Assembly (NCBI GenBank): GCA_903918705.1
Contig: CAIXFP010000264.1
Location: forward strand, 1 to 12,080
Reading direction: 5' to 3'
Length of the DNA stretch: 12,080 nt
Origin: an uncultured Pseudomonadota bacterium
Lineage (GTDB): Bacteria > Pseudomonadota > Gammaproteobacteria > Burkholderiales > Thiobacillaceae
Part shown: positions 1-7,443 of the stretch, in pieces
How positions within the stretch are numbered: position 1 is the stretch's first letter
Layout of the letters: every line of letters begins with the position of its first letter
The notes under the pieces: model-generated
Seen by the model: the letters and a program-made list of their open reading frames with translations, nothing else
Told to the model about the DNA's origin: nothing
The model's database searches: none
Made by a program: the position numbers and the translations under genes

Positions 1-2
1 AG

Positions 3-191
3 GGACTCTGGCTACGATTCGTCGAAACCTGGAAATGGCGGCGCGCCCAACTGGACGCCGGCCAGGTCGAAGTGACGCTGGAGGGCGTCGAGGAATCCGA
101 GGAATCGGCCTTCCCGGAGGCCGGCCTCACCGCCCAGTTGCTCAAAGAAGACTACAACGACTATCTGGCCTTGGCCGGCTGGGAGGACTGA
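3..191 (+). CDS. C-terminal fragment of unidentified protein upstream of the helicase-nuclease (5' end outside window)
   Basis: An open frame enters at the left edge and stops at TGA 189-191, giving the last 62 residues of a protein whose start lies outside the window. The visible tail is acidic (EGVEESEESAF) and ends in LALAGWED. It shows no catalytic motif. The next gene starts only 3 nt after this stop, and its Shine-Dalgarno (GGGAGG, 181-186) lies inside this reading frame, so the two are probably translationally coupled. UvrD/AddA-like helicase-nucleases are often encoded just after an AddB-like PD-(D/E)XK partner, which makes that the leading guess for this gene. The fragment itself does not prove it. 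Confidence 0.6.
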   Translation, partial: GLWLRFVETWKWRRAQLDAGQVEVTLEGVEESEESAFPEAGLTAQLLKEDYNDYLALAGWED

Positions 192-194
192 ACC

Positions 195-3100
195 ATGACC
201 GGCAACATCCACTTCATCAGCGCCGGAGCGGGCAGCGGCAAGACCTACCGACTGACCCAGATTCTTTACGAGAAGCTGACGGCGGGTGACCTGAGTCCGG
301 CCGGGGTGATCGCCACCACCTTCACCAAGAAGGCGGCCACCGAACTGCGCGAGCGGGTGCGTTCCCACCTGCTCCAGCAGGGCGCGCAACGCCTGGCCAA
401 TGCCATGGGCCAGGCCCGCATCGGCACCGTGAACAGCGTGTGCGGTGGCTTGCTGGAGCGCTTCGCCTTCGAAGCCGGCCTGGCCACCCAGCAGCAGGTG
501 CTGGAGGAAGGCCAGGCTGCTTTGCTAGTGAAACAGGCCATCGATTCGGTACTGGACGGCCCGCAGGTGGGCGCGCTTTGGACCCTCACCCAGCGCCTGG
601 GCATCGAGGACTGGCGCGAGGAATTGCACGAGCTCATCAACCAGGCTCGCGCCAACGACATCGCCCCGGAGGACATGGCGGCCTTCGGCGCCGCGAACGC
701 GGCCGATCTGCTGGGCCACTTTCCCAAGCTGACGAAGCAGAATCTGACTCAGGCCCTGCTTGCGGCCATCGCCAAGTACCTGCCCGCGCTTTCCGTGCTG
801 GCGGAAGGAGGGAAGAAGAACTCCAAGGACTATCTGCACCTGGTCGAGGAGGTGGAACGCGGCCTGACCAGCGGCAACTTGCCCTGGAGTGAGTGGTTCA
901 AGCTCGCCAAGGCCCTGCCGGAGAAGGCTGCGCACCCGCTGGCCGAACCGATCAACGTCCTTGCTGCGCGTGTGGCGGAACATCCCAGCCTGCATGCTGA
1001 CATTACCGCTTACCTGGAGCAGATGTTCGATCTCTGCGCCCAGGCCCTGGCGTTCTATGCCGAACGCAAACGCGAAATGGGCGTGGTGGACTTTACCGAT
1101 CAGGAACGCCTGTTGCTGAAAGTGTTGGAGCAACCCGAGGTGGCCGCCACCCTGAAGGAAGAGATGGAGTTGCTGCTGGTGGATGAATTCCAGGACACCA
1201 GCCCGATCCAGTTGGCCCTGTTTCTCAAACTCGCGAAATTCGCCCGCGAGACCATCTGGGTGGGCGACATCAAGCAGGCCATCTACGGCTTCCGGGGCAG
1301 CGATACCGCCCTGATGGAGGCAGTGCTACAAGCGGTGCGCGGCTGGGGCCATGAACCAGAAATCCTCGGCGACTCCTGGCGTTCGCGCCCGGACCTGGTG
1401 CGCCTGGTCAATGAAGTGTTTACCCACGCCTTCACCAATTCGATGGAGGCCAGGGCGATCCGGCTCAAAGCCAAACGTGCGGAACTGCTGGAGGGCCCCG
1501 TGTTCGGCAACTGGCTGCTGGGCGGCAAGAACAAGGACCAGGAAGCGGTGGCGCTGGTGTCCGGCATCCAGAAACTGCTGGCCTCCGGCACCCAGGTTCT
1601 CGACCCGGAAACCAAGACCACGCAACCAATGCGCCTGGGCGACATCACGATCCTCTGCCGTCTCAACGACAACGTGCTGAAAATCGCCGGCAGTCTGCGT
1701 GCCGCCGGGATTCCCACCGCCACCGCCCAGCCCGGCCTGCTGGCCACCCCGGAAGCCACGTTGGCGATGGCCTGCCTGCGGCGGCTCAACGACCCGTCGG
1801 ACACCATCGCCTCGGCGGAAATCATCGCCCTGGCCGATGGCACCGAGCCGGAAACCTGGCTGCTGGATCGCCTGCGCCACCTGCAAGCCGGGGGCGCCCG
1901 CGAGACCTGGCGGGAAGCAGACCATCCGCTGCTTGCCACCCTGGCGCAGATGCGCGCCGCTCTGCCCTTGCTGGCGCCGCGCGAGGCACTGCAACAGGTG
2001 CTCACCCAGTGCGACCTGCCCAGCCGGGTGCTGCGCTGGAAGCAGGAGGTGGCCGTGGCGCGCACCCGCCTGGCCAACCTCGAAGCCCTGCTGGACCTGG
2101 CCGCCCAATACGAGGACGACTGCCGCAGCGCCCAGCATGCCGCGTCCATTTCTGGATTGATTCTCTGGCTGGGAGATACCGCGGCCACCGGCCAGGATGC
2201 CCTGGCGCTACCAGCCATCGACGCCGTGAAAGTCATGACCCATCACGCCGCCAAGGGCCTGGAATGGCCGGTGGTGATCCTCACCGACCTGAGCGCCGAC
2301 CTGAAGGACCGGTTTTGGGGAATTTCCGCTGCCTCGCGCGGCGCCATCAAGGTCCAGGCACCGCTCCAGGACCGCTTCATCCGCTACTGGCCGTGGCCTT
2401 TCGGCAAGCAGAGCAAGGTCGCCATCGCCGACGAAATCGCACTGAGCGAGGCGGCGCAGCGCTTCCGGTCGGCAGCGGTCGAGGAGGCCAAACGGCTACT
2501 TTACGTCAGCATGACCCGCGCCCGCGATTTGCTGATCCTCGCCCGCTCCAGCCGCAGCCTCAGCGGCGAATGGCTGGACACCCTGGAAGCGCCGTGGCTG
2601 TTGCCGGAAGAACCGGGCAACGCGATCAAGCCCCCCGCCGGCAAGCAGATCGACAGCCTCTACTGGAAACTGGACCCGGCCGAAGCGACCGGTCCGGAGG
2701 CGGCCGTCATTCAACCTCTCTACTGGTTCCCTACCCCTGAAGCGCTTACCCCCAGGCTACCCTTGGCCTTCAACCCCTCCGCCGTCGCACCGGCCCCCTG
2801 CAAGGTGGTCGAGCAGGTGCGCATCGGCGAACGGATTCAACTCGCCGCAGGCGTCGACATGGAGCGGCTCGGCACCGCCCTCCACGCATGCATCGCGGCG
2901 GCCATGACCGACCCCGGGGCGCCCCTGTGCGAGGAGGAAGTGGGAGGAATTCTGGTAGGTCATGGCGTAAGCGATGCCGTGACCGCCAAGTCGGTATTGG
3001 GGCAGATCGCCGCCCTGGATGCCTGGCTGGCCGCACGCTGGCCCGAGGCCCGGCGCCATGCCGAGCTACCGGTGGAGTCGCTCCTGGAGAACGGCCAGGT

Positions 3101-3329
3101 CATGCAGGGAAGAATGGATCTGTTGCTGGAGACGCTGGCAGGCTGGATTCTGCTCGACCACAAATCCAATCCCCAGGGGGCGGACAAGTGGGATGCGATC
3201 GCCCATCAGCATGCAGGCCAGTTGGCCGCCTATCGTGATGCGGTGGAGAAGGCGACGAGCAAACCGGTTCTGGAAAGCTGGTTGTTTTTCCCGGTGTCGG
3301 GGGGCGCGGTGCGGCTCGAACTGGGTTGA
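195..3329 (+). CDS. UvrD/AddA-like SF1A helicase with C-terminal PD-(D/E)XK nuclease domain
   Basis: This 1044-aa protein is predicted to be an ATP-dependent DNA helicase-exonuclease of the AddA/RecB type acting on DNA ends in the cytoplasm. Helicase motifs are intact: Walker A AGAGSGKT at 10-17, Walker B VDEFQD at 329-334, GDIKQAIYGFRG at 357-368, HHAAKGLEW at 683-691, and motif VI YVSMTRAR at 770-777. The last ~180 residues carry the RecB-family nuclease signature: GRMD with Asp975, LDHK with Asp988 and Lys990, and QLAAY with Gln1009 and Tyr1013. It is somewhat shorter than typical AddA (about 1200 aa). The ATG at 195 has GGGAGG 8 nt upstream and follows the previous stop by 3 nt. The catalytic residues look complete, so both activities are plausible. 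Whether it works in housekeeping recombination or in an island-specific system is not shown; its accessory-type neighbours favour the latter. Confidence 0.93.
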   Translation: MTGNIHFISAGAGSGKTYRLTQILYEKLTAGDLSPAGVIATTFTKKAATELRERVRSHLLQQGAQRLANAMGQARIGTVNSVCGGLLERFAFEAGLATQQQVLEEGQAALLVKQAIDSVLDGPQVGALWTLTQRLGIEDWREELHELINQARANDIAPEDMAAFGAANAADLLGHFPKLTKQNLTQALLAAIAKYLPALSVLAEGGKKNSKDYLHLVEEVERGLTSGNLPWSEWFKLAKALPEKAAHPLAEPINVLAARVAEHPSLHADITAYLEQMFDLCAQALAFYAERKREMGVVDFTDQERLLLKVLEQPEVAATLKEEMELLLVDEFQDTSPIQLALFLKLAKFARETIWVGDIKQAIYGFRGSDTALMEAVLQAVRGWGHEPEILGDSWRSRPDLVRLVNEVFTHAFTNSMEARAIRLKAKRAELLEGPVFGNWLLGGKNKDQEAVALVSGIQKLLASGTQVLDPETKTTQPMRLGDITILCRLNDNVLKIAGSLRAAGIPTATAQPGLLATPEATLAMACLRRLNDPSDTIASAEIIALADGTEPETWLLDRLRHLQAGGARETWREADHPLLATLAQMRAALPLLAPREALQQVLTQCDLPSRVLRWKQEVAVARTRLANLEALLDLAAQYEDDCRSAQHAASISGLILWLGDTAATGQDALALPAIDAVKVMTHHAAKGLEWPVVILTDLSADLKDRFWGISAASRGAIKVQAPLQDRFIRYWPWPFGKQSKVAIADEIALSEAAQRFRSAAVEEAKRLLYVSMTRARDLLILARSSRSLSGEWLDTLEAPWLLPEEPGNAIKPPAGKQIDSLYWKLDPAEATGPEAAVIQPLYWFPTPEALTPRLPLAFNPSAVAPAPCKVVEQVRIGERIQLAAGVDMERLGTALHACIAAAMTDPGAPLCEEEVGGILVGHGVSDAVTAKSVLGQIAALDAWLAARWPEARRHAELPVESLLENGQVMQGRMDLLLETLAGWILLDHKSNPQGADKWDAIAHQHAGQLAAYRDAVEKATSKPVLESWLFFPVSGGAVRLELG

Positions 3330-3375
3330 CCGGGTCAGTTTTATCAAGCCAGATATATTCAAGTAGGAATCCACC

Positions 3376-4329
3376 ATGTCCGCAATACCACCCAGCCGCC
3401 TTCTCGTTCCCTTCGCCGAGAAATTCATCTTGCCCGGCAACAACGCGGTACGTGCCCGAGGTTGGGATGGCTCACTACCGTATTACCTGGACCTCGGCAG
3501 GGATCTTCGGTGGCATCTTCAGTACAACCTCCGCAACCCGTCTTTCTTGGCACTGATCGAGGATCTGCCAATGCTTGCCACGCAGTTGTTGCAGCACCGA
3601 GCAACTTCGCAGGGAAAAGTACCTCAGCCCATCTGGGATCTGCGCGAGCGGTGTGTGGATGAACCTCTCTATGACGGCCCCATCGAGGGCTTGGAGAACA
3701 CCGGCATCGAATATCTCGCCTGGTACATACCGGCCCACAACCTCCGCGGCGACGAGTACGGCATCCACCTCCTCAAGCGCGGTATCGCCAGGTTGACCAG
3801 CGATATTCAGAATCTCTGTCCGGATCAGCCGGTCCAGGTATTAGCCATGGCGTCCATCTTCCTGTTGCTCGCTCACGAGGTCTGCCACGCCTATGTGGAG
3901 GATTTGTGTTGCCTGATGGAATTCTCGTTTGGCACACCTGTTTCGGAGAGCAGGTATTTGCAGGCTCCGGGACGCTGGGGAAGTTGCATCCTTATGGAAG
4001 AGGCCTTGTGCAACACGGCAGCCTGGGGCTGGCTGTACGAATTCCTTCACGCCGACGACGGCAAGGATGTGCCATTCGATTGCGCGGTGGTTTCGGATGC
4101 CTTTTGTCGCTGGCTGCATTGTTCACCGCCAGGCTACCGCGATTTCTTGCCAATCCGCTGCGCGCCGACCGCGAGCGCGGCATTTCTCGAAGGTACCCGC
4201 AGGTTGCTGGAAGAAGTCTATGGCTACGACGCTCGTGACCTCCCCGACGTTGATACCTTGATAGCGCATCACCAGCCTGGTTTCACCATCTTCAGCGGCC
4301 CGCATGTGCCGCTGCATCTCAATCCTTGA
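3376..4329 (+). CDS. Putative HExxH zinc metallopeptidase, family not recognised
   Basis: A 317-aa protein that I do not recognise as a named family. The visible signature is HEVCHAYVE at 167-175, an HExxH zinc-binding motif on a hydrophobic helix (FLLLAHEVCHAYVE), followed about 38 residues later by MEEALCN (Glu208/Glu209). That Glu is a possible third zinc ligand, as in gluzincin peptidases; Glu175 is an alternative. A Cys- and Trp-rich stretch follows (ALCNTAAWGWLYEF), and the C-terminus has PPGYRDF. There is no signal peptide, so it is probably cytoplasmic. The ATG has AGGA 7 nt upstream, 46 nt after the helicase-nuclease stop, so co-transcription is likely. The next ORF starts at a TTG overlapping this stop. 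Peptidase activity is inferred from the motif alone; the fold and substrate are unknown. Confidence 0.8.
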   Translation: MSAIPPSRLLVPFAEKFILPGNNAVRARGWDGSLPYYLDLGRDLRWHLQYNLRNPSFLALIEDLPMLATQLLQHRATSQGKVPQPIWDLRERCVDEPLYDGPIEGLENTGIEYLAWYIPAHNLRGDEYGIHLLKRGIARLTSDIQNLCPDQPVQVLAMASIFLLLAHEVCHAYVEDLCCLMEFSFGTPVSESRYLQAPGRWGSCILMEEALCNTAAWGWLYEFLHADDGKDVPFDCAVVSDAFCRWLHCSPPGYRDFLPIRCAPTASAAFLEGTRRLLEEVYGYDARDLPDVDTLIAHHQPGFTIFSGPHVPLHLNP

Positions 4330-4736
4330 GCGAATTACCACACGAGCCATCGACACCAGTGATTGCGGGCCGAAGTGGACTGTTGTCACAGATTTCTCTT
4401 GTGCGACTGGAGGAGTTCGACTTCAACGTCAGCGAAGTGGCAGACAGGAGACGCCCAACACTGCGTTTATTCCGCCTAGCCACGGTCGCTTCCTGGCCGG
4501 GAGCTGCCCGACAATGGTGCCAGCTCAAAGCCGACATTCACGGTACTTGGCAGCCCTGCACCGACTGGTTGCTGTGGTCGACGACCCGTCGCCCAAGAGT
4601 CACGGCCAGTCGGCCGGTGTATGGCCTACACCCGACATCCACGACAGAGGGTGCATGGCGCTGTACACCCGCCGCTTGCTTCAATCTGGGACAATCAACC
4701 TTCCTGACCGCCCTCTCCCGCGCGTTACAGCCATGA
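4326..4736 (+). CDS. Hypothetical 136-aa protein between metallopeptidase-like and DUF6398 genes
   Basis: I do not recognise this protein. It reads from a TTG at 4326 that overlaps the preceding stop (TTGA, 4326-4329) to a TGA at 4734-4736 that overlaps the ATG of the DUF6398 gene (ATGA, 4733-4736). The N-terminal part has ordinary coding character (SLVRLEEFDFNVSEVADRR), while the middle is rich in Trp, Arg and Cys (WPGAARQWCQLK, TWQPCTDWLLW). The overlapping joints on both sides favour a real, translationally coupled gene over chance. No domain, signal peptide or membrane segment is evident. The alternative is that this stretch is a non-coding or decayed spacer and the TTG start is accidental: no clear Shine-Dalgarno precedes it. 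Confidence 0.55.
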   Translation: MSELPHEPSTPVIAGRSGLLSQISLVRLEEFDFNVSEVADRRRPTLRLFRLATVASWPGAARQWCQLKADIHGTWQPCTDWLLWSTTRRPRVTASRPVYGLHPTSTTEGAWRCTPAACFNLGQSTFLTALSRALQP

Positions 4737-5248
4737 CTGAAAGAGTCCCCCAAGCCTTGGCAGAGAAGTATGCCGCCATCACCAACTTGATCGGCGCATT
4801 CTCCGCACAGCACCTGAACGACGAATACCTTCAGATGAGCTGCCGGCTGGTAGCTACTCTCGCCAGGAAGCGCCCTTCGCCGCTGCTGAATGGCAAGGAG
4901 AACGTCTGGGCTGCCGCAGCCGTGCTCGCAGTTGGCCGCGTCAATTTCCTTGACGATCCGTCCCAGACACCTTATTGCAGGACGAGCACCATCTGCGAGT
5001 TTTTCGGGGTCGCCGTGAGTACCGGCCAGAACAAATCCAGGGAGATACGGAATCTTCTCAAGATGGGGCCAGCATCACCCGACTGGACCCTGCCTAGCCG
5101 CCTTGCGGACAACCCCTTGGTCTGGATGCTGATCGTCAACGGTCTCACGATTGACATCCGGAAGGCCCCGATTGATCTACAGCGTGCAGCCTTTCAGCAG
5201 GGCCTGATTCCCTATGTCCCTGGCGACCGAAACCAATCAACGGCCTGA
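4733..5248 (+). CDS. DUF6398 domain-containing protein
   Basis: A 171-aa protein matching my recollection of the DUF6398 family along most of its length. Diagnostic stretches are LARKRPSPLLNGK at 43-55, VWAAAAVLAVGRVNFL at 58-73, a helix-turn-helix-like CEFFGVAVSTGQNKSREIRNLL at 88-109, NPLVWMLIVNG at 127-137, and QQGLIPYVP at 155-163. The middle resembles a DNA-binding or cyclin-like helical module, but the biochemical function is unknown. I chose the ATG at 4733 because family similarity begins there and it overlaps the upstream stop as ATGA. A longer in-frame start near 4304 would add about 143 residues of non-protein-like sequence. It belongs to the same gene train as the nuclease-helicase and the putative peptidase. 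Confidence 0.82.
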   Translation: MTERVPQALAEKYAAITNLIGAFSAQHLNDEYLQMSCRLVATLARKRPSPLLNGKENVWAAAAVLAVGRVNFLDDPSQTPYCRTSTICEFFGVAVSTGQNKSREIRNLLKMGPASPDWTLPSRLADNPLVWMLIVNGLTIDIRKAPIDLQRAAFQQGLIPYVPGDRNQSTA

Positions 5249-5365
5249 GCGGATTCATGCTCGCCGCCGGCGTGTTGCTCAACGCTTGATCCTGGGGCGA
5301 AGCGTGAAGCGCATAAAACTGACCAGACCGATAGCACGCCCTCCCCACAAAGTTAGAGAGACCTC

Positions 5366-6370
5366 ATGAACGATGATCTCGTCCTGATCTACTCGCCATT
5401 GCAGCGCACGTTCACTGAGGGCGACGCATCTGTCGAAATTCAGATTTATCGTTTACCGGATACCGGCTGGACTCTCGAAGTGGTGGATAAATTCGACAAC
5501 TCGACGGTATGGGACGAGGAGTTTGCAACCGATCAGGAAGCCTTGGACGCCGTCTTGGAGGCAATCCGTGAAGAAGGCATCGGCGCCTTGATTGGTGAGC
5601 CCTCCGCGCCTCCCGTAGATAGGCAATTTGAACAAGCCGCCGCCCCACTACGCATGGCAACCCCGTTATCTGTAGAGGAAATCGACGAGCTGAATGACTT
5701 CCTGATGTCTGATGCCGCTTCGGACGAAACGATGGCATTTGACTGCCTTGATGGATACCTGACCGCCACCATCATTGGGCCGACGACGTTAAATCTTAGC
5801 CAGTGGTATCACGGCATCTGGGGTAGCAAGGAAGAGGATGCCCCCGCATTTGAGACGATAGAGCAAGCGCAACACATCATGGATCTGGTCATGCGTCACT
5901 ACAACGGCATCGTATGGAGCCTCAAGCACGATCCGGATACGCATGAGCCTCTGTTCAATGCCTACACCCTGGAAGATGAGTCCCTCGAATATTTCGACGG
6001 CGAGATGTGGGCGTATGGCTTCATGCAGGGACTTGAGCTTTGCCGGAAAGACTGGCAACCCCTGTTTGACGACCCACAAGGGTCTGAATGGATGCGCCCT
6101 ATTCGCCTGTTAGGCGAGGATGATCTAAGCGAGGAAGACCAGGCATTGACGCTTCGGCCCGAACAGCGCGAGGCAATTACGCAACAGATTCCCGCCTCCG
6201 TGACAGCAATCTACCGCTACTGGCTGCCTTACCGGCAAGCCACCTACGAAAGGTCCGTTGCCAAAACTATTCAGCGCACGCATCCGAAGATTGGACGTAA
6301 TGACCCCTGTCCATGCGGGAGTGGCAAGAAGTTCAAGAAATGCTGCGGCATGGCAGCGTTGTTGCATTGA
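5366..6370 (+). CDS. UPF0149/YecA-like protein with C-terminal SEC-C zinc motif
   Basis: A 334-aa, three-part protein. Residues 1 to about 80 form an uncharacterised N-terminal module (LIYSPLQRTFTEGD, YRLPDTGWTLEVVD) with an acidic tail. Residues about 98-270 resemble the UPF0149/YecA/YgfB fold (LSVEEIDELNDFLMS, MAFDCLDGYLTA). The C-terminus is a SEC-C motif, IGRNDPCPCGSGKKFKKCCG at 309-328, with zinc-ligand cysteines 315, 317, 326 and 327, as at the end of SecA. SEC-C binds zinc and mediates contacts with proteins or ribosomes in known cases; the role here is unknown. The gene starts 117 nt after the DUF6398 stop with a modest purine-rich AGAGAG 5 nt before the ATG, so it may have its own promoter, though none is clear. 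Confidence 0.88.
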   Translation: MNDDLVLIYSPLQRTFTEGDASVEIQIYRLPDTGWTLEVVDKFDNSTVWDEEFATDQEALDAVLEAIREEGIGALIGEPSAPPVDRQFEQAAAPLRMATPLSVEEIDELNDFLMSDAASDETMAFDCLDGYLTATIIGPTTLNLSQWYHGIWGSKEEDAPAFETIEQAQHIMDLVMRHYNGIVWSLKHDPDTHEPLFNAYTLEDESLEYFDGEMWAYGFMQGLELCRKDWQPLFDDPQGSEWMRPIRLLGEDDLSEEDQALTLRPEQREAITQQIPASVTAIYRYWLPYRQATYERSVAKTIQRTHPKIGRNDPCPCGSGKKFKKCCGMAALLH

Positions 6371-6384
6371 GGGTTGGCACCTTG

Positions 6385-6397
6385 AGCCGATTCGGCT
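6385..6397. repeat. Small inverted repeat between yecA-like and recD2-like genes
   Basis: AGCCGA-T-TCGGCT is a perfect 6+1+6 palindrome in the 89-nt gap. There is no T-tract, so it is not a convincing terminator. It could be a weak protein-binding site or chance. Confidence 0.3.
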
Positions 6398-6459
6398 GCG
6401 TGGTTTCCGAATGTCGAAGTGGCCGCACCTTGACAAGCGCATAACCCGCCGTCGCCTCG

Positions 6460-7443
6460 ATGCCTGATCCACAGAATAAGCCCCTGGACCACCTGTCCGG
6501 CCTGGTCGAGCGGGTCACCTTTCACAACCCGGAAAACGGCTTCTGCGTCCTGCGCCTCAAGGTCAAGGGGGAGCGGGAGTTGGTGACGCTGATCGGCCAC
6601 ACCCCGACCGTGACACCAGGTGAATACACTTCGGCGTCCGGCAACTGGGTCACTGACCGTGATCACGGCCGCCAATTCCGCGCAGTGTTCGTGAAGGTTT
6701 CTCCCCCGAACACCTTGACCGGCATCGAGCGTTACCTCGGCTCCGGCATGGTCAAAGGCATCGGCCCAGTCTACGCCGGCAGGTTGGTCAAGGCTTTCGG
6801 CGCTGGAGTTTTCGATGTCATCGAACGTTCCCCTGAGCGACTCAGGGATATCGACGGCATCGGCGAGAAGCGAGCGAAGAAAATCACTTCCGGCTGGGCC
6901 GACCAGAAGATCATCCGGGAGATTATGGTTTTTCTCCATGCTCACGGCGTCTCCACCTCGCGTGCCGTGCGCATCTTCAAGACCTATGGCCAGGACGCCA
7001 TCGCGGTGGTTTCAGAGAATCCCTACCGCCTGGCTAGCGACATTCGCGGCATCGGCTTTCTGTCCGCCGACACTATCGCGCAGAAGATCGGCATCGCCAG
7101 AGATTCCCCCCTTCGTGCCCAGGCCGGCGTGTCCTACGCGCTCGCCGAAGCGGCCTCTCAAGGGCATTGCGGCCTGCCCTATGCGGAACTGGTTGCCCTG
7201 GCCGTCAAATTACTTGAAATCCCCTCGACAGTGATCGAGGAGGCCATCGGCCAGGAAATCGCGGCTGAGGTGGTTATTCCCGACACGGTTGATGGTAAGC
7301 CCTGTGTTTTCCTAGCGACGTTGTATCAGGCTGAGCGGTCCATCGCCGCGCAGGTGGCACGACTCAGGCAGGGGTTCAGTACTGTGGTCGGTGTTCGAGG
7401 CGGACAAGGCAATCCCCTGGGTAGAACTGAAGTTGGCGATTGA
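6460..7443 (+). CDS. recD2: N-terminal part of a frameshifted RecD2-type helicase (OB-like and helix-hairpin-helix regions)
   Basis: This frame encodes the N-terminal ~310 residues of a RecD2-type (RecD-like, 5'-3') SF1B helicase, followed by about 17 out-of-frame residues to TGA 7441-7443. Residues about 12-80 fit the RecD2 N-terminal beta domain (GLVERVTFHNPENGFCVLRL). Residues about 95-150 carry tandem helix-hairpin-helix motifs (GMVKGIGP, IDGIGEKRAKKI). NPYRLASDIRGIGF and QAGVSYALAEA follow, as in full-length RecD2. No ATPase motif lies in this part, so alone it cannot be a helicase. The ATG at 6460 starts 89 nt after the SEC-C gene with no clear Shine-Dalgarno. The joined gene would be about 727 aa, a normal RecD2 length. 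Confidence 0.85.
   Translation: MPDPQNKPLDHLSGLVERVTFHNPENGFCVLRLKVKGERELVTLIGHTPTVTPGEYTSASGNWVTDRDHGRQFRAVFVKVSPPNTLTGIERYLGSGMVKGIGPVYAGRLVKAFGAGVFDVIERSPERLRDIDGIGEKRAKKITSGWADQKIIREIMVFLHAHGVSTSRAVRIFKTYGQDAIAVVSENPYRLASDIRGIGFLSADTIAQKIGIARDSPLRAQAGVSYALAEAASQGHCGLPYAELVALAVKLLEIPSTVIEEAIGQEIAAEVVIPDTVDGKPCVFLATLYQAERSIAAQVARLRQGFSTVVGVRGGQGNPLGRTEVGD
7371..7390 (+). other. Frameshift site in recD2-like gene
   Basis: Family-like sequence runs in the first frame up to about ARLRQG (7358-7374) and resumes in the next frame at LWSVFEADKAIPW (from 7382). One base must be skipped. The simplest placement is one extra G in the GGGG run at 7371-7374, which would restore RQGSVLWSVFEADK. No stop codon or other damage is seen on either side. 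Confidence 0.75.

Noticed and set aside
1283..2236. 317-aa minus-strand frame inside the helicase-nuclease gene
   Set aside because: It is a long antisense shadow typical of high-GC coding DNA, rich in Ser, Arg and Ala, without motifs. The plus-strand frame carries all helicase motifs.
3326..3359. Promoter TTGACC...TATATT upstream of the peptidase-like gene
   Set aside because: The spacer is 22 nt, too long for a standard sigma-70 promoter, and read-through from the upstream gene is sufficient.
4304..4732. N-terminal extension of the DUF6398 gene from an ATG at 4304
   Set aside because: The added ~143 residues do not look like protein and overlap the end of the peptidase-like gene. Family similarity begins right after the ATG at 4733.
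7360..7400. Programmed ribosomal frameshift in the recD2-like gene
   Set aside because: I see no slippery heptamer, rare-codon or stop-codon arrangement, or downstream structure of known type. RecD2 genes are normally in one frame, so an indel is simpler.
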